A stretch of 12,347 nt of DNA from an uncultured Collinsella sp. (GCA_905211615.1 CAJMBB010000052.1:1-12347), one strand, 5' to 3'; positions 1 to 7,485 are shown, counted from the stretch's first letter. The notes: generated from the letters alone by a model not told the origin. Numbers and translations are program-made.

Positions 1-528
1 AGCCGCCTCGCGCGCCTTCTCGGCAACAAACGCCGCTGCCGAGGTATCAAGCTGCACCGTTGCGTGCGTGCGGGCGGGCGCGGCGACCTCGCCGGCATGC
101 ATCACGATGACGCCGCAGGTACTCGTCTTAACGAACTCGACCATCTTGGGATCGGTGAAGCCCGTCACGTCGTTGACGATCGAGGCGCCGCAGCGCACGG
201 CCGCCTTGGCAACCGCCACATGACGCGTGTCAATCGAGACGATGGCGCCCTCCTTGGCCAGCGCGCGCACCACGGGCAGCACGCGGCGCGCCTCCTCGTC
301 GGGGTTGACCGGGGTAAAGCCGGGGCGCGTGGACTCGCCGCCCACGTCGATGATGTCGGCGCCGGCGTCGAGCATCGCCAGGCCGTACTCGATGGCGGCA
401 TCGGGGTCGAAGTGCTCCCCGCCATCGCTAAACGAATCGGGCGTCACGTTGAGGACGCCCATGATGCGCGGACGGTCAAAGCTGAGCTCGTACTTTCCGC
501 ACCGCCATGTCTTGCTGTCGTTCGCCAT
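1..528 (-). CDS. folP: dihydropteroate synthase, N-terminal part (runs off the window)
   Basis: Folate pathway enzyme that condenses 6-hydroxymethyl-7,8-dihydropterin diphosphate with p-aminobenzoate; cytosolic TIM barrel and sulfonamide target. The visible 176 residues carry the family landmarks in order: MGVLNVTPDSFSDGG near residue 24 (first pterin-site loop), GADIIDVGGESTRPG near residue 55 (second loop), SIDT, and ASIVNDVTG. The C-terminal part of the barrel, with the lysine- and arginine-bearing pterin/phosphate motifs, lies beyond position 1. The start at 528 is preferred because AGGAGG sits 6 bases upstream; an in-frame ATG at 534 abuts that box and is too close. The gene follows the sirtuin on the same strand after 95 bases that contain a -10-like box and a hairpin, so it may have its own promoter. 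Identification is secure; only completeness is unknown. Confidence 0.95.
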   Translation of the reverse strand, partial: MANDSKTWRCGKYELSFDRPRIMGVLNVTPDSFSDGGEHFDPDAAIEYGLAMLDAGADIIDVGGESTRPGFTPVNPDEEARRVLPVVRALAKEGAIVSIDTRHVAVAKAAVRCGASIVNDVTGFTDPKMVEFVKTSTCGVIVMHAGEVAAPARTHATVQLDTSAAAFVAEKAREAA

Positions 529-550
529 GAACATCCTCCTAAAATGCCCA

Positions 551-578
551 CGCCGCCGAGCTTGGGGAGCTGGCGGCG
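551..578 (-). promoter_or_regulatory. GC-rich hairpin in the folP leader
   Basis: CGCCGCC (551-557) pairs with GGCGGCG (572-578), and AGCT pairs with AGCT inside, giving about 11 base pairs with one bulge and a 5-base loop. On the minus strand it lies just upstream of the folP ribosome binding site and is followed by GCATTTT, a short T stretch. It could be a weak terminator after the sirtuin gene or a leader structure of folP; the sequence does not decide. Confidence 0.4.
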
Positions 579-603
579 GGGTCGCTTTGCACTTAGTCTT
601 TCT

Positions 604-609
604 ATTGTA
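604..609 (-). promoter_or_regulatory. folP: possible -10 box for folP
   Basis: TACAAT on the minus strand, about 75 bases upstream of the folP start. The best upstream partner is TTGCGT at a long spacing of 19 bases, so the -35 match is poor. The call rests mainly on the -10 box and its place in the gap between the two genes. Confidence 0.3.
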
Positions 610-623
610 TCCGCGCGCGCGGG

Positions 624-1376
624 CTAGAACGCAAACGCGGCCGCGATGTCGCAAGAAATCAGCAGGTCGGCATTTGCATCCTGATCGGTGGGAGCAAGGT
701 TGCATATGGCCAGCGTATCGCCGGTAAAGTAACGCGTAAGGCCTGCCGCCGGATACACCACGAGCGAGGTCCCGCCCACGATGAGGGCATCGGCCGCGGC
801 GATGGCGGCAACGGCACCGGTCAGCACATGCTCGTCGAGTGGCTCCTCGTAGAGCACCACATCGGGCTTGATGCGACCACCGCACGCGGGGCACACGGGC
901 ACGCCCGCGGCGTCCTCGTGCTCGCGCGAGCAAATCCACTCGGCGCTATAGACCGCGCCGCACGACTGGCAAATGTTGCGATGGACCGATCCGTGCAACT
1001 CAAACACGCGCTGTGAGCCGGCCATCTGATGCAGGCCGTCGATGTTTTGCGTCACCACGGCGTCGAGCTTGCCGGCGCGCTCCAGCTCGGCCAGCTTGGT
1101 GTGGCAGCGGTTGGGCTTAGCGTTAAGCGCGATCATCTTGGTGCGGTAAAAGTCGAAGAACTCCGCAGGATGCGCCTCGTAAAAGCTATGCGACAGCATG
1201 GTCTCGGGCGGATAGACAAACTGCTGGTGATACAGGCCGTCCACGCTGCGGAAATCGGGGATGCCACTTGCCGTGGAAACACCAGCGCCGCCAAAGAAGA
1301 CCACGCGCTTGTGGGTGTCAAACAGATCCGCTAGGGCGGCGGAGGCCTGCCTGGGGTCCGATATTGCCTGAGTCAT
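624..1376 (-). CDS. cobB: sirtuin family NAD-dependent protein deacylase
   Basis: Sir2-type enzyme that removes acetyl (or other acyl) groups from protein lysines using NAD+, giving nicotinamide and O-acyl-ADP-ribose. The 250-residue length fits bacterial single-domain sirtuins. Visible motifs: GAGVSTASGIPDFRS (30-44, NAD loop), TQNIDGLH (109-116), ELHGS with the catalytic His128, two CxxC pairs at C136/C139 and C162/C165 for structural zinc, GGTSLVVYPA (201-210) and NLAPT near 226. No residue expected for catalysis is missing. The start is supported by GGAGG 6 bases upstream. It is divergent from exonuclease III across 135 bases and lies upstream of folP. The substrate cannot be told from sequence; in other bacteria acetyl-CoA synthetase is a typical target. 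Confidence 0.95.
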   Translation of the reverse strand: MTQAISDPRQASAALADLFDTHKRVVFFGGAGVSTASGIPDFRSVDGLYHQQFVYPPETMLSHSFYEAHPAEFFDFYRTKMIALNAKPNRCHTKLAELERAGKLDAVVTQNIDGLHQMAGSQRVFELHGSVHRNICQSCGAVYSAEWICSREHEDAAGVPVCPACGGRIKPDVVLYEEPLDEHVLTGAVAAIAAADALIVGGTSLVVYPAAGLTRYFTGDTLAICNLAPTDQDANADLLISCDIAAAFAF

Positions 1377-1511
1377 ATGAGTCCTCCGTCCTTGTTAGTC
1401 GGGCAGCGTTGAGCGACGTTCCAGCATGCAGCCTTTAAGTCAGCATGCACGGAGCCCACCCCGCCCTTGTTGCGTTAATCTTAAGCCTGCCAACCCCGTC
1501 GAAAGGACACC

Positions 1512-2330
1512 ATGCCTCAGACTTACACCTTTGCCTCGTGGAACGTTAACGGCCTGCGCGCCGTGCTCAAAAAGGACCCGAGCTTTATCCAGATCGCGCA
1601 AGAACTCGACGTCGATATCCTGGCGCTGCAAGAGACCAAGCTGCAGGAGGGCCAGGTCGATATCGACCTGCCCGGCTACCACCAAACCTGGAGCTATGCC
1701 GAACGCAAGGGTTACTCGGGCACCGCGGTCTTTAGCCGCCAGGAACCGCTGCGCGTACTGCACGCCGATGCGCTGCTGCCCTACGCCGGCGAGGGCGAGG
1801 CGGCCGAGCTCGTCGCCCAAGCTGCAACCGAGGGCCGCGTCTGCGCGCTCGAGTTCGACAAGTTCTGGTTTGTCGACGTCTATACGCCCAACGCCCAAAA
1901 CGAGCTCGCGCGCATCGATGTACGCATGGCCTGGGACGATGCCTATCGCGGCTTTTTGAGCGCGCTTGAGCGCGAAACCGGCAAGCCCGTCGTAACCTGC
2001 GGCGACTTTAACGTTGCACACGAGGAGATCGACCTTAAGAACCCCAAGTCCAACCGCGGCAACGCAGGCTTTTCGGACGAGGAGCGCGGCAAGTTTACCG
2101 AGCTGCTCGACGCCGGTTTTACCGACACCTGGCGCGCGGCAAACCCCGACGTCGAGGGCGTCTACAGCTGGTGGAGCTACCGCTTTAATGCCCGCAAGAA
2201 CAACGCAGGCTGGCGCATCGATTACTTCCTGGTAAGCGACGCAATCGCCGGCAACGTACGCGACACCGGCATCCGCGGCGACATCTTCGGCAGCGACCAC
2301 TGCCCCGTCACCCTCACGCTAGAGCTCTAG
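1512..2330 (+). CDS. xth: exodeoxyribonuclease III (AP endonuclease)
   Basis: DNA repair nuclease of the Xth/ExoA family, which cleaves at abasic sites and has 3' exonuclease and 3' phosphatase activity. The 272 residues match the family length. Motifs in order: SWNVNGLRA (metal ligand Asn11), LQETK (metal ligand Glu41), VDVYTPN (catalytic Tyr124), CGDFNVAH (Asp165, Asn167), WWSYRFNARKNNAGWRIDY (220-238) and GSDHCPV (Asp262-His263). All catalytic positions are intact. AAAGGA lies 4 bases before the ATG. The gene stands alone: divergent from the sirtuin and convergent with the ECF operon. The 135-base upstream gap holds two copies of CAGCATGCA but no convincing promoter. Confidence 0.95.
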   Translation: MPQTYTFASWNVNGLRAVLKKDPSFIQIAQELDVDILALQETKLQEGQVDIDLPGYHQTWSYAERKGYSGTAVFSRQEPLRVLHADALLPYAGEGEAAELVAQAATEGRVCALEFDKFWFVDVYTPNAQNELARIDVRMAWDDAYRGFLSALERETGKPVVTCGDFNVAHEEIDLKNPKSNRGNAGFSDEERGKFTELLDAGFTDTWRAANPDVEGVYSWWSYRFNARKNNAGWRIDYFLVSDAIAGNVRDTGIRGDIFGSDHCPVTLTLEL

Positions 2331-2345
2331 CCCCAAGTAATTCCT

Positions 2346-2385
2346 GGGGGACGGAGGAAAACAGATCATGTGACCCCTCTCCCCC
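2346..2385 (+). terminator. imperfect G/C hairpin after exonuclease III
   Basis: GGGGGA (2346-2351) pairs with TCCCCC (2380-2385), with further partial pairing of GGAGG against CCCCT inside and a loop of about 16 bases. It starts 15 bases after the exonuclease stop codon. There is no T-run after it (CTATAAG follows), so as a terminator it is weak. Confidence 0.3.
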
Positions 2386-2391
2386 TATAAG

Positions 2392-2454
2392 TTGCGGTGG
2401 AATAGTTCCTGTTTGGGCAGCAAATTGCCAAAAACGAGAACTATTCCACCGCAA
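2392..2454. repeat. 63-bp element with perfect 17-bp inverted ends
   Basis: TTGCGGTGGAATAGTTC (2392-2408) is the exact reverse complement of 2438-2454. The 29-base centre can pair further (GGCA with TGCC, TTT with AAA), so the whole segment can form one long stem-loop. It lies between the 3' ends of two convergent genes, but neither side has a T-run. It may be a bidirectional terminator-like structure or a small dispersed palindromic element; copy number elsewhere in the genome would decide. Confidence 0.8.
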
Positions 2455-2478
2455 GTTCGTGTGGGAACGCGAAATGCC

Positions 2479-3192
2479 CTACAGTCCGTATTTCACGACG
2501 ACACGGTTAATGCGACGACACCAAGGCTTGTACAAGGCGGCCAAAAACACGCAGGTCGCAAGGCCGTGCGTAATATCGAACGGTACGGCAGTGGCAAGAC
2601 GCGCCACGGCACCCGCCCAAGTAAGCGGCTGTACAAAACCGATAATGTCGTACGCGTTGATCACCACGCCGTACAGCAGACCCGAAGCAAAGCCGTACGC
2701 CATCAGCGCCGGCATGCGCACGGTTCCATCCGCACGGTCGAACGCACCGGCATGCGCCAGCGCACCGCCAACGTATCCCACGAGCCCCCAGGCATACATC
2801 TGCCATGGCGTCCACATGCCCTGCCCAAAAAAGAAATTGCTGGTCAGTGCTGCCAACGCGCCGACCATGAAGCCGTTGCGGCGACCAAGCGTCGCCCCCG
2901 CGATAATGGCGATGGCGCTCACCGGTTTAAAGTCGGGAATGGGCCCAAACAGGATGCGCCCCGCCGCCGCCAGCGCCGCCAGCACCAGCGTGGGCATAAT
3001 CTGGCGCAAACCCGGACGAGATGCCTCGTAACCCGCAAAGAACAGTGCGAGCACCAGCGCCACCACAACCAGCATGGCCAACGCTGCCTGCCCAACACCC
3101 GACAGCAACGCCGCAGCCATCACCGCCGGCACCGCCAACAACAGCGGGACCTCCAGTTTTGCAAGCAAGCGCGAGAAACCACAGTCCGTCAT
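2479..3192 (-). CDS. ECF transporter S (substrate-binding) component, substrate unknown
   Basis: Integral membrane protein of 237 residues with about six hydrophobic segments. It is the substrate-specific subunit of an energy-coupling factor (vitamin-type) uptake system. Diagnostic stretches are GPIPDFKPV (83-91) and the aromatic run SNFFFGQGMWTPWQMYAWG (118-136), which I associate with a family annotated only as ECF S component. The start at 3192 lies 4 bases after the ATPase stop and begins MTDCGF; a longer reading from 3267 would overlap the ATPase by 71 bases and adds a non-membrane, proline-rich stretch, so it is rejected. Only a weak AGGG-type ribosome binding site is visible, so translation is probably coupled to the ATPase gene. 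The substrate cannot be inferred: no biosynthetic neighbour and no recognised riboswitch. Confidence 0.85.
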   Translation of the reverse strand: MTDCGFSRLLAKLEVPLLLAVPAVMAAALLSGVGQAALAMLVVVALVLALFFAGYEASRPGLRQIMPTLVLAALAAAGRILFGPIPDFKPVSAIAIIAGATLGRRNGFMVGALAALTSNFFFGQGMWTPWQMYAWGLVGYVGGALAHAGAFDRADGTVRMPALMAYGFASGLLYGVVINAYDIIGFVQPLTWAGAVARLATAVPFDITHGLATCVFLAALYKPWCRRINRVVVKYGL

Positions 3193-3196
3193 CCCA

Positions 3197-4840
3197 TCAC
3201 GCCCTATAGAACACGTTGTCGGCAAAGAAGTCGGCCGGGGGCTCCATGCAGGCAATCTCGCCGTCAAACATCATGGCGACGTCGTCGGCTACCTGCTCGG
3301 CAAAGTCCAAATCGTGCGTAGCCATGATGACGGTGCCGCCAGCCTTCACATGGTTACGCAGGGCGCGGGCGATGATGCGACGGCTCTCCAGGTCCAAGCC
3401 CTTCGTGGGCTCGTCAAGCAGCAGCAGCTCGGGGCCGATCAGCAGCAGCTTTGCCAGTGCAAGCAGCTGGCGCTGTCCGCCCGAGAGGTCGTAAGGGTGG
3501 CGCGTCTCCAGGCCGTCCAATCCCAGTTGCGCCGCACGCTCCCGCGCCAAGTTCTCGTCATATCCGCAGGTCGAGGCCCATTCCATCAGCTCGTCGCGCA
3601 CCGTCTCGGCAACCAGCAGGGCCTTGGGGTTCTGCGGCAGCAGCGCAGCCGAGGCCGCCCCGCGCACCATACGACCACGCTGCAACTTGACCGTCTTGGC
3701 CAGCACCGAAAGCATTGTCGACTTGCCGCAGCCGTTACCGCCCACAACCGCATGCACCGCACCGGCCGAAAACGCCACGTCGAGCCCGCGCAGCACCCAA
3801 CCGCCCGCGCGATCGTAGCGAAACCAGCCTTCCGACAGGGTGGTAGCCGACCCGCCGTGCATTTTTTGGAGTATTCTGCTTCCATCCGTGCGCGGGAAGG
3901 CTTCCGAGCCGTTCTCGAGCGACGATTGCGCCACAAATTCGGACGATTTGTCCAATTCCGAACTTTTTTTCGCACTCGATACGTCCCCGGACGGCTCCAG
4001 AGAGCCCAAATTGTCCTCACGCCTGCTGAATACTCCTTTTTTTGCACATCGGATGGCACCCCACCCCAACATATCATCGGAAACCAGCGATTCTCGGCGT
4101 CCCAAAGAAGCCATATCCGCCACCTCGCGCACGCGGCCGCCCTCAATCCGGTACGCACACGTCGCATACTCGAGCATCGGCCGCGGTTGATGCGTAGCCA
4201 CAACAACCGTGCAGCCCAGCTCACGGTTCACGCGAAACAGCGCGTGCAGAAAATTCTTCTCGGCAACGGGATCGAGCTGAGACGTGGGCTCGTCGAGTAG
4301 CAGCACACGCGGACGCAGCGCCAGGACGGCGGCAAGCGACAGCAGCTGCTTGCGGCCACCCGAAAGCGTGTCGGTATCGCGATGAAGCCAATCTTCCAGC
4401 CCAAAGAAATAGCTGGTCTCAGCTACGCGACGGCGCATCTCATCACGTGCTAGCCCCAAGTTTTCCAGGCCAAACGCCATCTCGTGCCACACGGTTTCGC
4501 ACACGATCTGGTTCTCGGGATCCTGGAACACATAGCCCACGCGCTCCGCCGATGCCCGCACATCATTGTTGGCGACGGGCTCGCCCAGCACGCGCAGTTC
4601 GCCAGTGCGCTCGCCCGCCGGAGCGATCTCGGGCTTGAGCAGCGACAGCAGCGTCGACTTACCCGATCCGGTACCGCCAACAAGCAGCGCAAATGCACCT
4701 TGGGGAACAGACCAGTCGAGCCCCTCGAGCACCGCAGCATCAGCATCGGGGTAGGCAAAGCTCAGGCTCCGCACCTCAATCGCCGGCATATCCGGGCCGC
4801 ACGCCACACCCGCCGCCGAGCCCCTATCAAACCGAGCCAT
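3197..4840 (-). CDS. ECF transporter ATPase with two fused ABC domains
   Basis: 547-residue protein with two complete ABC ATPase domains in one chain, which would power the adjacent T and S membrane subunits from the cytoplasm. Domain 1 (about 20-255): Walker A GGTGSGKST (55-63), Q-loop FQDPENQ (105-111), signature LSGGRKQ (159-165), Walker B VLLLDEPTSQLD (179-190), switch His217. Domain 2 (about 335-540): GGNGCGKST (367-375), LPQNPK (401-406), LSGGQRQ (452-458), LLLLDEPTKGLD (472-483), His509. Both sites look catalytically intact. The linker, residues 265-328, is Ser/Lys/Glu-rich and is encoded exactly by a 189-bp inverted-repeat element (3858-4046), an in-frame addition. The start ATG overlaps the EcfT stop as TGATG. 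Fused ATPases are common in actinobacterial ECF systems; the long linker is the odd feature. Confidence 0.93.
   Translation of the reverse strand: MARFDRGSAAGVACGPDMPAIEVRSLSFAYPDADAAVLEGLDWSVPQGAFALLVGGTGSGKSTLLSLLKPEIAPAGERTGELRVLGEPVANNDVRASAERVGYVFQDPENQIVCETVWHEMAFGLENLGLARDEMRRRVAETSYFFGLEDWLHRDTDTLSGGRKQLLSLAAVLALRPRVLLLDEPTSQLDPVAEKNFLHALFRVNRELGCTVVVATHQPRPMLEYATCAYRIEGGRVREVADMASLGRRESLVSDDMLGWGAIRCAKKGVFSRREDNLGSLEPSGDVSSAKKSSELDKSSEFVAQSSLENGSEAFPRTDGSRILQKMHGGSATTLSEGWFRYDRAGGWVLRGLDVAFSAGAVHAVVGGNGCGKSTMLSVLAKTVKLQRGRMVRGAASAALLPQNPKALLVAETVRDELMEWASTCGYDENLARERAAQLGLDGLETRHPYDLSGGQRQLLALAKLLLIGPELLLLDEPTKGLDLESRRIIARALRNHVKAGGTVIMATHDLDFAEQVADDVAMMFDGEIACMEPPADFFADNVFYRA
3858..4046. 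repeat. 189-bp inverted-repeat element lying in frame inside the ECF ATPase gene
   Basis: The left end reads TGCA, six T, GGAGTATTC (3858-3876). The right end, read on the opposite strand, is TGCA, six A, GGAGTATTC (4046-4028). Both arms are 19 bases with the same spacing and differ only by T-for-A in the six-base tract. The interior holds several short palindromes: GGAAG/CTTCC at 3895-3905, GGAC/GTCC at 3941-3953, CGTCC/GGACG at 3982-3993 and GGCTC/GAGCC at 3993-4006. The length equals 63 codons, so the reading frame is kept. The segment looks more AT-rich and Ser/Lys-coding than the flanking ABC domains. Confidence 0.6.
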
Positions 4841-5733
4841 CAGCCAAACCTCTTCTCATCAATCGCGTGCAACGCGCAAGGCAGCACCATCCAGGCAGCG
4901 TACACGACATAGCCCAGCCACGGCGCCGGCACCAAGAGCTGAGGATAAAACGAATACTGCGTCGTTGCGGTCCACGCCACTGCCACCGTGGCCACGCCAA
5001 ACAGCGCAAGCCCAACCAGCGCGGCAACGTCGCCGCGCCCCAGCCGATACCGCGCATACGTCGTTCGACGCGTCGCGGCGCCCCACCCACGGGAGCGCAT
5101 GGCGTCCGCGCGCTCCAGCGAATCTTCCATGCCCCAGCCCATCAACACACTCGATGCCCGCAAACGCGAACGCACGGGATCGGCCGGCGCGCGGCCCGGC
5201 ACATCAATCGCATCCTGCACCGCCAGCACCGTGCGGCCGCGGCGCAAAAACTGCGGGATAAGCCGCATGCACATCGAGATCATGAGCGCAATCACCGGTG
5301 CGGCATTACCCAGCAGCGCGAGCACCTTGTCGTATTCGAGCATCGACGCCGCGGCCTCAAACCACAGCACGCTCGCCACAAACAGCCCGCCCATGCACAG
5401 GCCGTAAACCATGCTCTCTAGATACACCGCACGCATGCCAATACGAAACAGCTCCGTCGAACCCGAAGCGCTAAACAGTGGATTGACCAGCGCGATAATC
5501 AAAATCCCCGGCAGCTGCCAGCGGAGTGCGCCCAGCGTGCGGGCAGCCCCACGCGTCGCAAATCCATACGCCAGCCCGCCCGCAAGTGACAGCGCAATCA
5601 GCACCGGCTGCATCGAGAACATGGTGAGCCCCAGCGTCAGCACTATATAGAGTGCCGGCACCGCCGGATGCGACATCGAGAACGCCGCGACGGGCTCGCC
5701 GCCAAACTCCTCTCGTATGTTGTCCACGGGCAC
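4840..5733 (-). CDS. ecfT: ECF transporter transmembrane component (EcfT/CbiQ family)
   Basis: Membrane scaffold subunit that couples ATPase motion to the S component. It is 297 residues if started at GTG 5733, with hydrophobic segments in the first half, a cytosolic helical part, and the family coupling motif ADAMRSRG (about 209-216) followed by WGAATRRTT. GTG 5733 is chosen because GAGGAG lies 6 bases upstream; the frame stays open to an ATG at 5898, but that start would lie upstream of the predicted promoter (-10 at 5867-5872) and adds a Cys/Arg-rich stretch unlike this family. First gene of a T-A-S operon; its stop overlaps the ATPase start. Divergent from glmU across 193 bases. Confidence 0.88.
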   Translation of the reverse strand: MPVDNIREEFGGEPVAAFSMSHPAVPALYIVLTLGLTMFSMQPVLIALSLAGGLAYGFATRGAARTLGALRWQLPGILIIALVNPLFSASGSTELFRIGMRAVYLESMVYGLCMGGLFVASVLWFEAAASMLEYDKVLALLGNAAPVIALMISMCMRLIPQFLRRGRTVLAVQDAIDVPGRAPADPVRSRLRASSVLMGWGMEDSLERADAMRSRGWGAATRRTTYARYRLGRGDVAALVGLALFGVATVAVAWTATTQYSFYPQLLVPAPWLGYVVYAAWMVLPCALHAIDEKRFG

Positions 5734-5866
5734 CCCCGTCTCCTCGCGCAAACGACAGCTCCGCAGCACCGCCAATGCCGCACGCAAGCAGTGCAAACAC
5801 CACGCCGGCGGCGCAAGCCTCAACCGCCGCAAACCAATCGCTACGCGCTCAACATATGCCTGCGGT

Positions 5867-5894
5867 ATCATATTGCGCCGTGTATCGTTTCCAA
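5867..5894 (-). promoter_or_regulatory. promoter of the ECF operon
   Basis: On the minus strand, TTGGAA (5894-5889), a 16-base spacer, then TATGAT (5872-5867): 4/6 and 5/6 matches to the housekeeping consensus. A start near 5860 would give a leader of about 127 bases before GTG 5733. The position supports the shorter EcfT start. Confidence 0.5.
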
Positions 5895-5926
5895 ACACAC
5901 GTCTCTATAACGTAACAGGAGATCAC

Positions 5927-7339
5927 ATGGACGCAACCGCAATTATCCTCGCCGCCGGCGAGGGCACCCGCATGAAGTCGAATCACTGCAAGGTTTCGCA
6001 CAAGATCCTGGGTAAGCCCATGGTCCAGTGGATCGTCGACGCCACCATCAAGGCCGGCTGCAGCCGCGTCGTGGTCGTCATCGGCAGCCACGCCGACGAG
6101 ATGCGCGCCCTCATCGATGGCGCCTACGCCAACAGCGCCACCAAGGTCGAGTGCGTCGAGCAGACCGAGCGCCTGGGCACCGGCCACGCCGTCAAGGTCG
6201 CGCTCGAGGCCTGCGGCATCACGCAAGGCCCCGTCGTCGTGCTCAACGGCGACCTGCCGCTCATCACCGCCGACACCGTCGCCAAGTTCGCGCAAACCGT
6301 CGCCACCGGCGAGCTCGCCTGCACCGTCATGACCATGACCCCGCCCGATCCTTTTGGCTACGGCCGCATCAAGCTGGGCGCCGACGGTCAGATCGAGCGC
6401 ATCATCGAGCAGAAGGACTGCACGCCCGAGCAGGCCGCCACGCTGCTGGAGTGCAACGCCGGCTGCTACGCCTTCGACGGCGCGCAGCTTGCCGCCCACA
6501 TTAACGAGATCGGCAACGACAACGCGCAGTCCGAGTACTACCTGCCCGACATGCTCGAGATCCTCAAGGGCCACGGCCAGGCGGTCTCCATCTTCCACTG
6601 CGACGACTACCGCGACGGCCTGGGCGTCAACAGCCGTATCCAGCTCGCGCAGCTTACCGCCATCGCGCGCGACCGCATCAACGAGCACTGGATGGCCGAG
6701 GGCGTCACGTTCATCGACCCCACGCAGGCCTGGATCGGCCCCGATGCCGTCATCGGCCGAGACACCGTCGTGTGGCCGCAGACGCATCTGATCGGTCACG
6801 TCACCGTGAGCGAGGAGTGCCAGCTCGGCCCCAACAGCCGCCTCACCGACACCACCGTCGGTAGCGGCTGCATCATCGATGAGACCATCGCCATCGAGGC
6901 CGTCATCGAGAACGGCGTCGACTGCGGCCCGCGCGCCTACCTGCGCCCGGGCGCCCACATGCTCGACGGCTCCAAGGCCGGCACGCACGTGGAGATCAAG
7001 AAGTCCACAATCGGCGAGGGCTCCAAGGTGCCGCACCTGTCCTACATCGGCGATACCACCATGGGCTCCGGCGTCAACGTAGGCGCGGGCTCCATCACCT
7101 GCAACTACGACGGCGTCCACAAGCACAAGACCGTCATCGGCAAGGATGCCTTCATCGGTTCTGACACCATGATGGTCGCGCCCGCCCAGATTGGCGACGG
7201 TGCGCTCGTGGCCGCCGGCTCCGTCATCACCGAGCCGGTCCCGGCCGACGCACTCGGTCTGGGCCGCGCCCGTCAGGTAAATATTGAGGGCTGGGCCGCC
7301 GATTATCGCCGCCGTCTGCACGAGGACGACGAGGCATAA
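5927..7339 (+). CDS. glmU: bifunctional GlmU: N-acetylglucosamine-1-phosphate uridyltransferase / glucosamine-1-phosphate acetyltransferase
   Basis: Makes UDP-GlcNAc for peptidoglycan in two steps: acetylation of GlcN-1-P by the C-terminal domain, then uridylyl transfer by the N-terminal domain. It has 470 residues, slightly over the usual 450-460. N-domain: LAAGEGTRMKS (8-18), QTERLGTGHA (79-88), LNGDLPL (106-112, Asp109), GYGRI (144-148), ECNAG (175-179), GVNSR (233-237). C-domain: left-handed beta-helix hexapeptide repeats from about 255, YLRPGAHM, KKSTIGEGSKVPHLSYIGD (358-376) with catalytic His370, and NVGAGSITCNYDG (384-396). The start at 5927 is set by AGGAG 5 bases upstream; the open frame extends to 5717 but that part is not GlmU-like and overlaps the divergent promoter. 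Followed by its own terminator, then prs. Confidence 0.97.
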   Translation: MDATAIILAAGEGTRMKSNHCKVSHKILGKPMVQWIVDATIKAGCSRVVVVIGSHADEMRALIDGAYANSATKVECVEQTERLGTGHAVKVALEACGITQGPVVVLNGDLPLITADTVAKFAQTVATGELACTVMTMTPPDPFGYGRIKLGADGQIERIIEQKDCTPEQAATLLECNAGCYAFDGAQLAAHINEIGNDNAQSEYYLPDMLEILKGHGQAVSIFHCDDYRDGLGVNSRIQLAQLTAIARDRINEHWMAEGVTFIDPTQAWIGPDAVIGRDTVVWPQTHLIGHVTVSEECQLGPNSRLTDTTVGSGCIIDETIAIEAVIENGVDCGPRAYLRPGAHMLDGSKAGTHVEIKKSTIGEGSKVPHLSYIGDTTMGSGVNVGAGSITCNYDGVHKHKTVIGKDAFIGSDTMMVAPAQIGDGALVAAGSVITEPVPADALGLGRARQVNIEGWAADYRRRLHEDDEA

Positions 7340-7354
7340 CGTTTCGCCAAGCAC

Positions 7355-7388
7355 AAAAGGAGCTGTTCCATGGGGACGGCTCCTTTTT
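7355..7388 (+). terminator. intrinsic terminator of glmU
   Basis: AAAAGGAGC (7355-7363) pairs with GCTCCTTTT (7379-7387), loop of 15 bases, ending in five T. It starts 15 bases after the glmU stop codon. It suggests that prs is transcribed at least partly from its own promoter. Confidence 0.8.
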
Positions 7389-7479
7389 CTATCGTGACCT
7401 GCGCGACCGGATGAGTGGTCGGTTCGTGTCCGTTGACGGTAAAGACGTTATCAAGACTCGATAAACCCCGCCGCGCGGT

Positions 7480-7485
7480 TACAAT
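7480..7485 (+). promoter_or_regulatory. prs: possible -10 box of prs
   Basis: TACAAT, 46 bases before the prs start codon and downstream of the glmU terminator. No good -35 box at 16-19 bases; TTGACG at 7433-7438 is too far away. Supported only by the -10 match and by the need for a promoter here. Confidence 0.3.

Noticed and set aside
610..623. CG-alternating run as a possible Z-DNA or regulatory site
   Set aside because: Short and unremarkable in a GC-rich genome.
2392..3321. 309-codon plus-strand frame opposite the ECF S gene
   Set aside because: Arg/Gln/His-rich shadow beginning inside the 2392-2454 palindrome; the opposite strand encodes a clear membrane protein.
5734..5898. N-terminal extension of EcfT to ATG 5898
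   Set aside because: It would start upstream of the predicted -10 box, lacks a ribosome binding site, and the added residues are not EcfT-like; GTG 5733 has GAGGAG at good spacing.
5734..5926. Vitamin riboswitch in the glmU/ECF divergent region
   Set aside because: No conserved aptamer sequence of a known class could be recognised on either strand.
5849..7354. 501-codon open frame on the minus strand opposite glmU
   Set aside because: Antisense shadow of a GC-rich gene: repetitive Gly/Ala/Asp/Val composition, no motif and no ribosome binding site, while glmU on the plus strand has every family motif.
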